Shown here: one piece after another, positions 42,563-50,995 of the stretch
Layout: each line of letters opens with the position of its first letter
Numbering within the stretch: position 1 is the stretch's first letter
NCBI GenBank assembly: GCA_964610575.1
Contig: CAZSYX010000003.1
Location: 28,470-92,469, forward strand
Length of the DNA stretch: 64,000 nt
DNA from: JADJWR01 sp964610575
GTDB taxonomy: Bacteria > Pseudomonadota > Gammaproteobacteria > Burkholderiales > Burkholderiaceae_F
Reading direction: 5' to 3'
Program-made: the position numbers and the translations under genes
Notes under the pieces: model-generated
Seen by the model: the letters and a program-made list of their open reading frames with translations, nothing else
What the model was told of the DNA's origin: nothing
Databases searched by the model: none

Positions 42563-43225
42563 ATGGCACTGACGCTGGTGATCGGCAACAAGAACTACTC
42601 GTCGTGGTCGCTGCGGCCGTGGCTGGCGATGAAGATGGCCGGCATTGCCTTCGACGAGATCCGCATTCCGCTCGACCATGCCGACACCAAGGCAAACATC
42701 CTGCGCTATTCGCCGACCGGCAAGGTGCCGTGCCTGATCGACTCCGGCAGCGCGGGCCGGCTGACCGTCTGGGACTCGCTGGCTATCTGCGAGTACGTCA
42801 GCGAAGCCTATGCGGACGGGCGCATGTGGCCGGCCGAACAGGCAGCGCGGGCACACGCCCGCTCGGCCGCGGCCGAGATGCACTCCGGATTCGCCGCCCT
42901 GCGCACGCACATGTCGATGGACATCCGCGCGCGCAAGTACGAGCGCGGCGCCGCTGCGATGGCGCGAGAGGACGTCGCTGCCGACATCAAGCGCATCCGC
43001 GCGTTGTGGTTCGACGCGCTGGTTCAATCGAGCGGACCATTCCTGTTCGGCGATTTTTCGATCGCCGACGCTTTCTTCGCGCCGGTGGTGATGCGCTTCG
43101 TCACCTATGGCGTCGACCTGCCGCCGGCGCTCGCCGCCTATCGCGACCGCGTTGTCGGGCTGGCGCCGATGCAGCAGTGGATCGCGGAGGCGACGGCGGA
43201 GGTCGAAGACCTCGGCGACCATTGA
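42563..43225 (+). CDS. Glutathione S-transferase family protein
   Basis: 220 residues: thioredoxin-like N-terminal domain with NKNYSSWSLRPWLAMK, in which a Ser takes the catalytic position, and GKVPCLID, then an all-helical C-terminal domain with FLFGDFSIADAFFAPV. The motif set resembles the plant-zeta/YfcF-like bacterial GSTs. GGAG stands seven bases before the ATG. The substrate is unknown. Confidence 0.9.
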   Translation: MALTLVIGNKNYSSWSLRPWLAMKMAGIAFDEIRIPLDHADTKANILRYSPTGKVPCLIDSGSAGRLTVWDSLAICEYVSEAYADGRMWPAEQAARAHARSAAAEMHSGFAALRTHMSMDIRARKYERGAAAMAREDVAADIKRIRALWFDALVQSSGPFLFGDFSIADAFFAPVVMRFVTYGVDLPPALAAYRDRVVGLAPMQQWIAEATAEVEDLGDH

Positions 43226-43238
43226 GCCCCGGCCGGCG

Positions 43239-44453
43239 ATGAAGATCTACGCCGTCGGGGGCTGCGTGCGCGACCAGTTGCTGGGCGTGCCGGTCACCGA
43301 CCGCGACTGGGTGGCCGTCGGGGCGACGCCCGACGAGATGATCGCCGCCGGCTTCCGGCCGGTCGGCAAGGACTTTCCGGTCTTCCTGCACCCGCAGACG
43401 AACGAGGAATACGCGCTGGCGCGCACCGAGCGCAAGACCGCGCCGGGCTATCACGGCTTCACCTTCCACGCGGCGCCGGACGTGACGCTCGAGGACGACC
43501 TGGCGCGGCGCGACCTGACGATCAACGCGATGGCGCTCGACGAGGCGGGCGCGCTCATCGATCCCTTCGGCGGCCGCGCCGATCTGCAGGCGAAGGTGCT
43601 GCGCCACATCGGTCCCGCCTTTGCCGAGGACCCGGTCCGCATCCTGCGCGTGGCGCGCTTCGCCGCGCGCTTCGGCGATTTCGGCATCGCCGGCGAAACG
43701 ATGCGGCTGATGCGGTCGATGGCGGGGGCCGGAGAGGTCGACGCGCTGGTGCCTGAGCGGGTCTGGCAGGAACTGTCGCGTGGGCTGATGCAAGCGCGGC
43801 CGTCGCGGATGTTCGAGGCGCTGCGAGGCTGCGGCGCGCTGGCGCGGTTGCTGCCGGAGGTCGACCGGCTGTGGGGCGTGCCGCAGCGGGCCGACGTTCA
43901 CCCGGAGGTCGACACCGGCGTGCACATGATGCTGGTGCTTGACACCGCCGCGCGCATCGGCGCGCAGTTGCCGGCACGCTGGGCGGCGCTGCTGCACGAC
44001 CTCGGCAAGGGCGCCACGCCGAAGGACGAATGGCCCCGCCACATCGGCCATGAGGAGCGCAGCGTCGAGTTGGCGCGCGCGGTCAACGAGCGGCTGCGGG
44101 TGCCGAACGACTGCCGCGACGCCTCGATCCTCGCCGCGCGCGAGCACGGCCATATCCATCGCGCCCTCGAACTGGATGCCGCCGCGCTGCTGCGGCTGCT
44201 CGAGCGCTGCGATGCGTTGCGTCGGCCGGCGCTGCTGGCACGGGTGCTCGACGCCTGCGAGGCCGACGCGCGCGGGCGCACCGGTCACGAGGACGACGCT
44301 TACCCGCAGCGCGGGCGGATCATCGATGCGCTCGATGCTGCTCGCGCGGTGAACGCCGGCGCCATCGCGGCGCGCGTGGGCCCGGATGGGGAGCGCATCG
44401 CGCAGGCCTTGCATGCGGCGCGCGCGGCGGCGATCGCGACCGCGTTCAGATGA
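43239..44453 (+). CDS. cca: Multifunctional CCA tRNA nucleotidyltransferase
   Basis: Adds or repairs the 3' CCA of tRNAs. 404 residues: YAVGGCVRDQLLG and DRDWVAVGATPDEM (class II nucleotidyltransferase), RRDLTINAMALDEAG, the BDDEDxxR-type binding region near RVARFAARFGDFG, and a C-terminal HD phosphohydrolase domain with AALLHDLGKGATP, as in E. coli Cca. It begins 13 bp after the GST gene and its last eight bases overlap the end of the convergent DUF2905 gene. Confidence 0.96.
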   Translation: MKIYAVGGCVRDQLLGVPVTDRDWVAVGATPDEMIAAGFRPVGKDFPVFLHPQTNEEYALARTERKTAPGYHGFTFHAAPDVTLEDDLARRDLTINAMALDEAGALIDPFGGRADLQAKVLRHIGPAFAEDPVRILRVARFAARFGDFGIAGETMRLMRSMAGAGEVDALVPERVWQELSRGLMQARPSRMFEALRGCGALARLLPEVDRLWGVPQRADVHPEVDTGVHMMLVLDTAARIGAQLPARWAALLHDLGKGATPKDEWPRHIGHEERSVELARAVNERLRVPNDCRDASILAAREHGHIHRALELDAAALLRLLERCDALRRPALLARVLDACEADARGRTGHEDDAYPQRGRIIDALDAARAVNAGAIAARVGPDGERIAQALHAARAAAIATAFR

Positions 44454-44637
44454 ACCGGCCGATCAGGAACATCAGCAACGACAGCACCGCGGTGCTGGCG
44501 AACGGGAACGAATACTCGCGGCCGCCGATGCGGAAGTTGACGTCGCCCGGCAGCCGACCGATGCCGATCTTGCGCAGCCACGGCTGCAGCGCGGTGAGCA
44601 CCACCAGCGCGATGAACATCGTCAGCAGCCAGCGCAT
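44446..44637 (-). CDS. DUF2905 small membrane protein
   Basis: 63 residues, two membrane helices (about 4-18 and 46-62) joined by the conserved loop KIGIGRLPGDVNFRIGGREYSFPF that defines DUF2905. It is nine bases downstream of midA and overlaps cca at the 3' end. Function unknown. Confidence 0.9.
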   Translation of the reverse strand: MRWLLTMFIALVVLTALQPWLRKIGIGRLPGDVNFRIGGREYSFPFASTAVLSLLMFLIGRFI

Positions 44638-44646
44638 GATCCGGCC

Positions 44647-45795
44647 CTAAAGCGTGTGCGTGCGGTCGCCACGGGCGAAGCCTAGCAACGGCGCGTCAAT
44701 CCCGCGGCCGACCGCCAGTACCTTGACCAGTTCGCCCATCTCTGCCTCGGAGATCAGGCGGTGTGCGGCATTCGCAGCCGCCGGGGTGCGGTTCTCTTTG
44801 AGCAGATCCAGCAGCCCGCAGTTGAGCAGGAAGTGCGCCTGCGTCGTGTAGCCGAGCACGTCCAGCCCACCTTCGTGCGCAGCCTGCGCCATCGCACTGA
44901 AGTCGACGTGGGCAGTGATGTCGTTCAGGCCCGGCAGCCACAGCGGATCGGCGTGCGCATGGTGGCGGTAATGGCACATCAGCGTGCCCATCAGCCGCTG
45001 CGGGTGGTAGTACTCGCGGCGCGGAAAGCCGTAGTCGATGGCCAGCAGCGCGCCGCGCGCCAGCCACTGCCCGGCCGAGCGCATCCACCCGCGCGCAAGC
45101 AGCCCGACTTCGGAACCGTAGTCGTCGGGCAGGGTGCCAACCTCGGCCTCGATGTCGGTCACCGCCTCGGCAAGCGATGTGTCAGCGGGCCGACCTTCGA
45201 AGGCCAGCGAACCGTCGCGTAGCGTCACGCCGCGCTCAAGAAGCTCGCCTCGCTCGCGTAGGAACAACCGCACCGGCATCACGTCGAGCACTTCGTTGGC
45301 GACGATCACGCCGGAGAGATCCTGCGGCGGCGAATCGAGCCACCGCATACGCGAGTCCGTCAGGAGGCCCTGCTGCCGCTCGCGCAGATCGGCCGACAAT
45401 TCGACGATGCCGTAGCGTTCCACAGCCGCGCCGCGCGCATCGAGCGCATCGATCAGGTCGCGCGCCAGGCGCCCCGTGCCAGCACCGAATTCGACGATGC
45501 GCGGCGGCACGTGCTCGAAGACCTGCGCGACTTGCGCGGCGAGTGATCGGGCGAACAGCGGCGAGATCTCCGGCGCAGTGACGAAATCGCCGCCCTCGCT
45601 TCCGCCGCCGAACTTGCGCGCGCCGGCGGTGTAGTAGCCGAGGCCGGGCGCGTACAGGGCGAGTTCCATGTAGCGGTCGAAGCCGATCCAGCCGCCGGCC
45701 GCGGCGATCTCGGCGTGGATCAGCGCAGCGACGCGTTCGCTGTGCGCCATCGCCTCGGACGAAGGCGCGGGCATCGATGCGCGGTCAGGTGTCAT
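44647..45795 (-). CDS. Class I SAM-dependent methyltransferase, MidA/DUF185 family
   Basis: 382 residues with the MidA-type opening FDRYMELALYAPGLGYYTAGARKFG, EGGDFVTAPEISPLF, SAM-binding VEFGAGTGRLARDL and IVANEVLDVMPV. Human MidA/NDUFAF7 methylates an arginine of a complex I subunit; the bacterial target is unknown. ATG at 45795 used; an ATG at 45807 would add four residues. Divergent from folM with 36 bp between starts. Confidence 0.9.
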   Translation of the reverse strand: MTPDRASMPAPSSEAMAHSERVAALIHAEIAAAGGWIGFDRYMELALYAPGLGYYTAGARKFGGGSEGGDFVTAPEISPLFARSLAAQVAQVFEHVPPRIVEFGAGTGRLARDLIDALDARGAAVERYGIVELSADLRERQQGLLTDSRMRWLDSPPQDLSGVIVANEVLDVMPVRLFLRERGELLERGVTLRDGSLAFEGRPADTSLAEAVTDIEAEVGTLPDDYGSEVGLLARGWMRSAGQWLARGALLAIDYGFPRREYYHPQRLMGTLMCHYRHHAHADPLWLPGLNDITAHVDFSAMAQAAHEGGLDVLGYTTQAHFLLNCGLLDLLKENRTPAAANAAHRLISEAEMGELVKVLAVGRGIDAPLLGFARGDRTHTL

Positions 45796-45831
45796 GGGCG
45801 CGGGCATGCTACCGGTAAACTTCGCCGCCCC

Positions 45832-46611
45832 ATGGATGCGAATCGACAACGCCCAGGTGTGGCGCTCGTGACCGGCGGCGCGAAGCGCATCGGCCGCGCG
45901 ATCGCCTTGGCGCTCGCCGGCGACGGCTGGGATGTCGCCGTGCATTACAGCCGCTCCGCCGCCGAGGCGAGCGACACGGTGCGGGCGATCGAGGCGCTCG
46001 GCCGTCGGGCCGTGGCGCTCGACTGCGATCTTGCCGACGCCGCCTCGGTGCGCGCGCTGCCGGCGCGCTGCGCGCAGGCGCTCGGGCCGCTCTGTTGCGT
46101 GGTCAACAACGCCTCGCTGTTCGAGTACGACAGCGCCGCTGATTTCAGCCCGGAACTGCTGGCGCGCGTCAACGCGGTCAACGTCGCCGCGCCGGTGCTG
46201 CTGGCGCAGGCGCTGGCCGCGCAGCTTCCGGAAGGCAGCCAAGGCGTGGTGATCAACCTGCTCGACCAGAAGCTCTTCAACCCGAATCCGGACTTCCTCA
46301 GCTACACGCTGTCGAAGAGCGCGCTGAAGGAGGCCACCGTGCTGCTGGCACGCGCGCTGGCGCCGCGCGTGCGCGTGGTCGGCATTGCGCCGGGCATCAC
46401 GCTGCCTTCCGGCGAACAGTCGGACGCCGGTTTCGCCGCCGCGCACGTGAAGACGCCGCTCGGCCGCTCCTCGACCCCCGACGACATTGCCCAGGCAGTC
46501 GTCTACGCGGTGCGCGCCCCCGCGATCACCGGCACCACGCTGCTGGTCGACGGCGGCCAGCACCTGGTGCCGAGCGATCGCGATGTGATGTTCCTGACGG
46601 AGAAACCGTGA
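45832..46611 (+). CDS. folM: Pteridine reductase / dihydromonapterin reductase-like SDR
   Basis: 259-residue short-chain dehydrogenase. The TGGAKRIGRAIAL cofactor motif and the catalytic SYTLSKSAL are clear, and INLLDQKLFNPNPDFLSYTLSK is characteristic of FolM/PTR1-type pteridine reductases. Direct overlap with folB (GTGA) supports a pterin/folate role. Confidence 0.9.
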   Translation: MDANRQRPGVALVTGGAKRIGRAIALALAGDGWDVAVHYSRSAAEASDTVRAIEALGRRAVALDCDLADAASVRALPARCAQALGPLCCVVNNASLFEYDSAADFSPELLARVNAVNVAAPVLLAQALAAQLPEGSQGVVINLLDQKLFNPNPDFLSYTLSKSALKEATVLLARALAPRVRVVGIAPGITLPSGEQSDAGFAAAHVKTPLGRSSTPDDIAQAVVYAVRAPAITGTTLLVDGGQHLVPSDRDVMFLTEKP

Positions 46612-47006
46612 CCTGGCTGCTCGACCCCCGGCTGGCCAAGTGCCGGCGTATCTTCCTGCGCGAGGTGCTGCTCGACGCCAACATCGGCATCCACGACTTC
46701 GAGCGCGCCGGCAGCCAGCGGCTGGTGATCAACGTCGACGTGTTCGTGCACCTGGCGGTGAGCACGCCGCGGCACGACCGCTTCAGCGAGGTGCTCGACT
46801 ACGACTTCGTGCGCCTGACCATCCGCCGCCGCATCGAGCAGGGTCACATCAACCTGCAGGAGACGCTGGTCGACGACATCGCGCGCTCGCTGCTGGCGCA
46901 TCCGAGCGTGGCGGCGGTGCGGGTAGCGAGCGAGAAACCCGACGTGTATGCCGATGTCGAGGCGGTCGGCATCGAGGTGTTCCACTTCAAGGAGGGCGCG
47001 GCATGA
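46608..47006 (+). CDS. folB: Dihydroneopterin aldolase family protein
   Basis: 132 residues of the FolB/tunnelling fold: IFLREVLLDANIGIHDFERAG, VINVDVFVHL, and EVLDYDFVRLTIRR, ending VASEKPDVYADVEAVGIEV. GTG start overlapping the folM stop; its own stop overlaps the ttcA start as ATGA. Probable role: aldol step of folate synthesis or epimerisation in the monapterin branch together with folM. Confidence 0.92.
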   Translation: MTWLLDPRLAKCRRIFLREVLLDANIGIHDFERAGSQRLVINVDVFVHLAVSTPRHDRFSEVLDYDFVRLTIRRRIEQGHINLQETLVDDIARSLLAHPSVAAVRVASEKPDVYADVEAVGIEVFHFKEGAA

Positions 47007-47926
47007 GCGCCGCGGCGGAATTGCACGCGCCGACCGTGCGCGCGGCGCAGAAGGCGGCGCACGAAGCGAACAAGCTGGAAAAGCGCCTGCTGCGCCTCAC
47101 CGGCCAGGCGATTGCCGACTACAACATGATCGAGGCCGGTGACCGGGTGATGGTCTGCGTCTCCGGCGGCAAGGACAGCCACGGCCTGCTCGACCTGCTG
47201 CTCAAGCTGCGCGAACGCGCGCCGATCTCCTTCGACGTCGTCGCCGTCAACCTCGACCAGAAGCAGCCGGGCTTTCCGGCGGACGTGCTGCCGGCCTATC
47301 TGACGTCGCGCGGCGTGCCCTTTCACATCGAGACGCAGGACACGTATTCGATCGTCACCCGCGTAATACCCGAGGGCAAGACGATGTGCTCGCTGTGCTC
47401 GCGGCTGCGGCGCGGCATCCTGTACCGGGTGGCAGCCGAACTCGGCGCGACCAAGATCGCGCTCGGCCATCACCGCGACGACATCGTCGCCACCTTTTTC
47501 CTCAACATGTTTCACGGCGGCAAGCTCAAGGGCATGCCGCCGAAGCTGGTTTCCGACGACGGCCGGCACGTCGTCATTCGCCCGCTGGCCCATGTGAAGG
47601 AAGCCGATCTCGCGCGTTACGCGCAGGTGAAGCGGTTTCCCATCATCCCGTGCAACCTGTGCGGCTCGCAGGACAACCTGCAGCGGCAGGAAGTCAAGAG
47701 GATGCTGGCCGATTGGGACCGCCGTCATCCGGGCCGCGTGCAGACCATCTTCAGCAGCCTGACGCGGGTGGTGCCATCGCACCTGATGGACGCTTCGCTG
47801 TTTGCTTTCAGGGACCTGGTGGCCACCGGCGTGGCCGATGCCGACGGCGACATCGCCTTCGACGAGGAGCCGTGCGATTCGCCGGATCCCGCCATCGAGG
47901 TGATCCGCTTCGCTGGCAGCGACTAG
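47003..47926 (+). CDS. ttcA: tRNA 2-thiocytidine(32) synthetase TtcA
   Basis: PP-loop ATPase with a [4Fe-4S] cluster that thiolates C32 of certain tRNAs. 307 residues: PP-loop SGGKDS (54-59), the cluster cysteines CSLC (Cys129, Cys132) and CNLC (Cys217, Cys220), and GHHRDDIVATFFLNMFHGG. ATG at 47003 with GGAGG upstream. Third gene of the overlapping folM-folB-ttcA unit. Confidence 0.96.
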   Translation: MSAAAELHAPTVRAAQKAAHEANKLEKRLLRLTGQAIADYNMIEAGDRVMVCVSGGKDSHGLLDLLLKLRERAPISFDVVAVNLDQKQPGFPADVLPAYLTSRGVPFHIETQDTYSIVTRVIPEGKTMCSLCSRLRRGILYRVAAELGATKIALGHHRDDIVATFFLNMFHGGKLKGMPPKLVSDDGRHVVIRPLAHVKEADLARYAQVKRFPIIPCNLCGSQDNLQRQEVKRMLADWDRRHPGRVQTIFSSLTRVVPSHLMDASLFAFRDLVATGVADADGDIAFDEEPCDSPDPAIEVIRFAGSD

Positions 47927-47971
47927 ACCGCCGCCGAGGCAGCGGTTTCGTCGCACCGGCGGGCCGGGCGC

Positions 47972-47985
47972 TTGATTCAGGTCAG
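47972..47985 (+). promoter_or_regulatory. FNR/ANR-like box upstream of the CBS protein gene
   Basis: TTGATTCAGGTCAG matches the FNR dyad TTGAT-N4-ATCAA in the left half fully and in three of five bases of the right half. It lies 47 bp before the CBS gene start and is nearly identical in sequence and flanks to the box before polX at 50924. Confidence 0.55.
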
Positions 47986-48031
47986 CGCCAGCGACGCGCA
48001 TCGGCGCAACATGGGTTCCAAGGAGGCTGCC

Positions 48032-48496
48032 ATGAGAGCCCGTACCGTAACCGTGCGCGACCTTGCCGCGCATGAAGTGGTGACCGTCACGCCGACAACC
48101 ACGCTGGCCGAATGCGCGCAGATCATGCGCGCGCAGCACGTCGGCAGCGTGGTGGTGATCGACGACCAGGGTCAGCGTGACAACCCGCGCGGCATCGTCA
48201 CCGACCGCGACATCGTGCTCGAGGCGGTGGCCGTTGGCCTCGATCCGACCACGCTGACCGCTGGCGATGTGATGACGACTCCGCTGGCCACCGTCCGCGA
48301 CGGCGACGATATCCTCGATGCGCTGGCACGCATGCGCGAGCACGGCGTGCGCCGGCTGCCGGTGCTCGACGACGCCGGGCACCTGTCGGGGATCGTCGCC
48401 GTTGACAACCTGCTCGAGACGATGGCCGAGGAACTCGACGCCGTGGTGCGCGTGCTCAAGGCCGAGCAGACGCGCGAGACTGCAACGCGCAAGTAA
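48032..48496 (+). CDS. Stand-alone CBS-pair protein
   Basis: 154 residues made almost only of two CBS domains (about 5-65, HEVVTVTPTTTLAECAQIM; 78-135, VMTTPLATVRDGDDILDAL), including GIVTDRDIVLEAVA typical of nucleotide-sensing CBS modules. Such proteins bind AMP/ATP or SAM and modulate partners. ATG at 48032 with AGGAGG six bases before. It lies 105 bp after ttcA and has its own FNR-like box, suggesting induction at low oxygen (inference). Confidence 0.88.
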   Translation: MRARTVTVRDLAAHEVVTVTPTTTLAECAQIMRAQHVGSVVVIDDQGQRDNPRGIVTDRDIVLEAVAVGLDPTTLTAGDVMTTPLATVRDGDDILDALARMREHGVRRLPVLDDAGHLSGIVAVDNLLETMAEELDAVVRVLKAEQTRETATRK

Positions 48497-48501
48497 CGCC
48501 G

Positions 48502-48708
48502 TCAGCGCTTCGGCGGCGAGGGCGCGGCCGCGCAGTGGCCGGCGCCGCTGACCGGGCCGCTGCCGATGGCAAAGGGCGGCGGCTCGTCGAAGCGGTTGCG
48601 CTGCGGCGCGCGCGTCCAGTCGAAGACCACGAAGGCGATCGTCAGCGCCCAGAAGACGGCGGCCATTACGGCAGCCGGCGCGGCGCGCGGCGGCTGACCG
48701 GCGCTCAT
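48502..48708 (-). CDS. Small single-span membrane protein
   Basis: 68 residues with one membrane helix (about 12-31, VMAAVFWALTIAFVVFDW) and a Pro-rich C-terminus. The start ATG overlaps the stop of the YeeE gene as ATGA, so it belongs to that operon. I recognise no family; expression is supported by the coupling only. Confidence 0.6.
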   Translation of the reverse strand: MSAGQPPRAAPAAVMAAVFWALTIAFVVFDWTRAPQRNRFDEPPPFAIGSGPVSGAGHCAAAPSPPKR

Positions 48709-49799
48709 CCGCTGAACCCCAGTCGTTCGCGCAGCCGCACGCCGAGCACCGAGCCGGCGAACGCCGCCGCGAACCAGACCCAGCCATGCAGGCTGCCGGT
48801 ACTGATGCCGGAGAAATACGCGCCGACATTGCAGCCGAAGGCCAGGCGCGAGCTGTAGCCGAGCACCAGTCCGGCGACGATCGCGGCAAGCCATTGCTGC
48901 GATGTCACCCGAACGACCGGGCAGGCGGTGCCGCGCCAGGTGGCGGTAACGAACGCGCCAAGCAGCAGCCCCAGATTGCTCGCCGAGGTGACGTCGTCGA
49001 GCAGCGGCGCGGCGATCTGCGCCTGCTGCGCCTCGCGGCCCCAGAACGCATTGGCCGCGAGATCCATGCCGGCCCAGCTAGCGATCTTCGCGCCCCACAG
49101 GCCGAGTCCGTAGACGATCCCCCAGGGTTGGCCAGCGACGAGCAGATTCGCCACTGCGAAAAGGGCCAGCAGCGCGGCGCCGATGAACACGCCATGGCCG
49201 CGCCAGCGCGTCCCCATGGCGCCGCGACGGCGCCAGAAGTACGTTCCGAGCAGCGCCAGCACGGCGGCTTGCAGCAGCAGGGCAGGCATGGCGCCTAGTG
49301 TCTGCGGCAGCGATACGGCCGGCAGGCTGCCGAGTGCCAGCCAGCCGTTCAGATGCATCGCGCCGAGGAAGCTGCCGGCTACGAAGCCGGGCAGGGCGGC
49401 GAGGCTCACCGCGTTGCCCTGCCCGGCCTTGTACAGCGTGCCCGAGCCGCAGCCGTCGGCCACCTGCATCGCCGCGCCGAAGACGAAGGCGCCGACCAGC
49501 AGGCTGACCGACAACGGGCCCATCGCGCCGACCAGTTCGGGATGCGCGGCGAGCAGCGGGATGGAGATCGTCATCGCCACGCCGATGGCGACGAACTGCG
49601 CCAGCAGGCCGGTCGGGTCGCGTTCGCGCAGCCATACCCGCCAGCCGGTGGTAAAGCCGAACGAGACGCCGGCGAGCACCGAGCCCAGGCCGATGCCGAT
49701 CAGGAAGGTGAAGCCCTGGCGCAGGCCGGCGAACCACGTGACGGCGAGCCACGCGGCAAGGACGAGCAGCACGAGCGCAGGGCGCCTGGACAGTGGCAT
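48705..49799 (-). CDS. YeeE/YedE family membrane transporter (thiosulfate uptake-like)
   Basis: 364 residues from the ATG at 49799, about nine to ten membrane helices, with the paired Cys motifs of the TsuA/YeeE family: VADGCGSGTLYKAGQGN and LAFGCNVGAYFSGIST, ending GSLHGWVWFAAAFAGS. YeeE proteins take up thiosulfate through such cysteines. A longer start at 49874 (25 more residues, nine bases after the sulfurtransferase stop) is possible; neither has a clear Shine-Dalgarno. Placed between a periplasmic sulfurtransferase and a small membrane protein, it suggests a thiosulfate-handling operon. Confidence 0.85.
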   Translation of the reverse strand: MPLSRRPALVLLVLAAWLAVTWFAGLRQGFTFLIGIGLGSVLAGVSFGFTTGWRVWLRERDPTGLLAQFVAIGVAMTISIPLLAAHPELVGAMGPLSVSLLVGAFVFGAAMQVADGCGSGTLYKAGQGNAVSLAALPGFVAGSFLGAMHLNGWLALGSLPAVSLPQTLGAMPALLLQAAVLALLGTYFWRRRGAMGTRWRGHGVFIGAALLALFAVANLLVAGQPWGIVYGLGLWGAKIASWAGMDLAANAFWGREAQQAQIAAPLLDDVTSASNLGLLLGAFVTATWRGTACPVVRVTSQQWLAAIVAGLVLGYSSRLAFGCNVGAYFSGISTGSLHGWVWFAAAFAGSVLGVRLRERLGFSG

Positions 49800-49883
49800 C
49801 AGGGAGGAATCCGCGAGGGCGGGCGGCAGGCTGCGATCGTACTGAAGCCCGTGCACCGCCGTGCGGCCCTGCATCGGCGCAAC

Positions 49884-50813
49884 TCAGCCGGCACCGAACG
49901 CAGCGCGCAACTGCATCCAGAACTGCTGCAGGCGCGTGGGCACGTTGGCCATCGCCTGGCCGGAGCGTGACCAGTCGACCATCGACTCCGGGTACAGGCG
50001 CATGTCCCGTCCGCCGAGCACCTCCGACAGCACGAACCATTGCGTCGCCGCCCAGTGACCGGCGTTGCAGAACGACACCGTCGGCGCATCGGCGTCGACG
50101 CCGAGCCGCTGCGCGGTGGCACGGATCGCCTGCGGCGCGGCCAGTTCGGCCGTGCCGGGGACGAACCAGACCGTGTGCTCGACGTTCCTCGCGCCGACCA
50201 GCGTGCCGGGCGTGCGCGCTGACGGATGGCGCTGCTCGCCGCGGAAATACGTCGCCGGCCGCGCATCGAGCAGCCGCCACGAGGGGCTGCCCGTCGCCGC
50301 GGCCACCTGCGCACGGCTGGCCAGCCAGCGGCCGTCGATGCGCGCCTGGTAGTGCGTCGGCGCGGGCACGGCGGGCGCGGGCGCGGTCGGCAGGCCAGCG
50401 GCCCGCCAGGACTTCATGCCGCCGTTCAGGATCGACACCTGGCCGATGCCGGCCGTTTTCAGCGTCCAGTACACGCGCGCCGCCGCACCGAAGTCGCTGG
50501 GATCGTCGCCTTCGTAGACGACCACCACGGGCGTCGAGCTGTCGATGCCGAGCCGCTGCAGCAGGGCGGACAGCGCTCCTGCATCCGGCATCCGGCCCGG
50601 GTTGTCCGCCGGGCCGCGCCATTGCGCGTACGGCGCGGCGACCGCGCCGGGCACATACGTCGGTTCCTCGTCGGCGCGGATGTCGATGACACGCAGCGGC
50701 CCGTCGGCGAGCCGCGCCGCGAGTTCGCTCGCGGTGAGCAGCGGCGGCAGCGGGGCCGCATGTGCCACGCCAGCCAGTAGCAGGAGGATGAGTCGGGCAA
50801 GCCAGGTCTTCAT
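49884..50813 (-). CDS. Exported tandem-rhodanese sulfurtransferase
   Basis: 309 residues: signal peptide (WLARLILLLLAGVAHAAP), first inactive rhodanese domain (about 25-145) and second domain with the active-site loop VSFCNAGHWAATQW. This is the layout of thiosulfate/3-mercaptopyruvate sulfurtransferases, here periplasmic. First gene of a probable operon with the YeeE transporter. Divergent from polX. The sulfur acceptor is unknown. Confidence 0.88.
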   Translation of the reverse strand: MKTWLARLILLLLAGVAHAAPLPPLLTASELAARLADGPLRVIDIRADEEPTYVPGAVAAPYAQWRGPADNPGRMPDAGALSALLQRLGIDSSTPVVVVYEGDDPSDFGAAARVYWTLKTAGIGQVSILNGGMKSWRAAGLPTAPAPAVPAPTHYQARIDGRWLASRAQVAAATGSPSWRLLDARPATYFRGEQRHPSARTPGTLVGARNVEHTVWFVPGTAELAAPQAIRATAQRLGVDADAPTVSFCNAGHWAATQWFVLSEVLGGRDMRLYPESMVDWSRSGQAMANVPTRLQQFWMQLRAAFGAG

Positions 50814-50923
50814 TTCGTTGCGGGCCAGTCGGCCATCGGTAGATCTGCGACTGCGATGATGCACCCGCACAGGGCCGCCGCTCAGAACCGCCGGTCATGC
50901 CCGTATGCCCGCGCCGGGCGTGC

Positions 50924-50964
50924 TTGATTCCGGTCACGGCGGCGCAGGACGCGGCAGCTACATT
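50924..50964 (+). promoter_or_regulatory. FNR/ANR-like box and -10 element upstream of polX
   Basis: TTGATTCCGGTCAC (50924-50937) fits the FNR/ANR dyad with a perfect left half. A -10-like TACATT lies at 50959-50964, which would place the box centre about 41 bp before transcription start, the normal class II position for an FNR-type activator. Confidence 0.55.
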
Positions 50965-50995
50965 GAGTCGAGGTCAAACGCCGGGGGTGTTCGCG

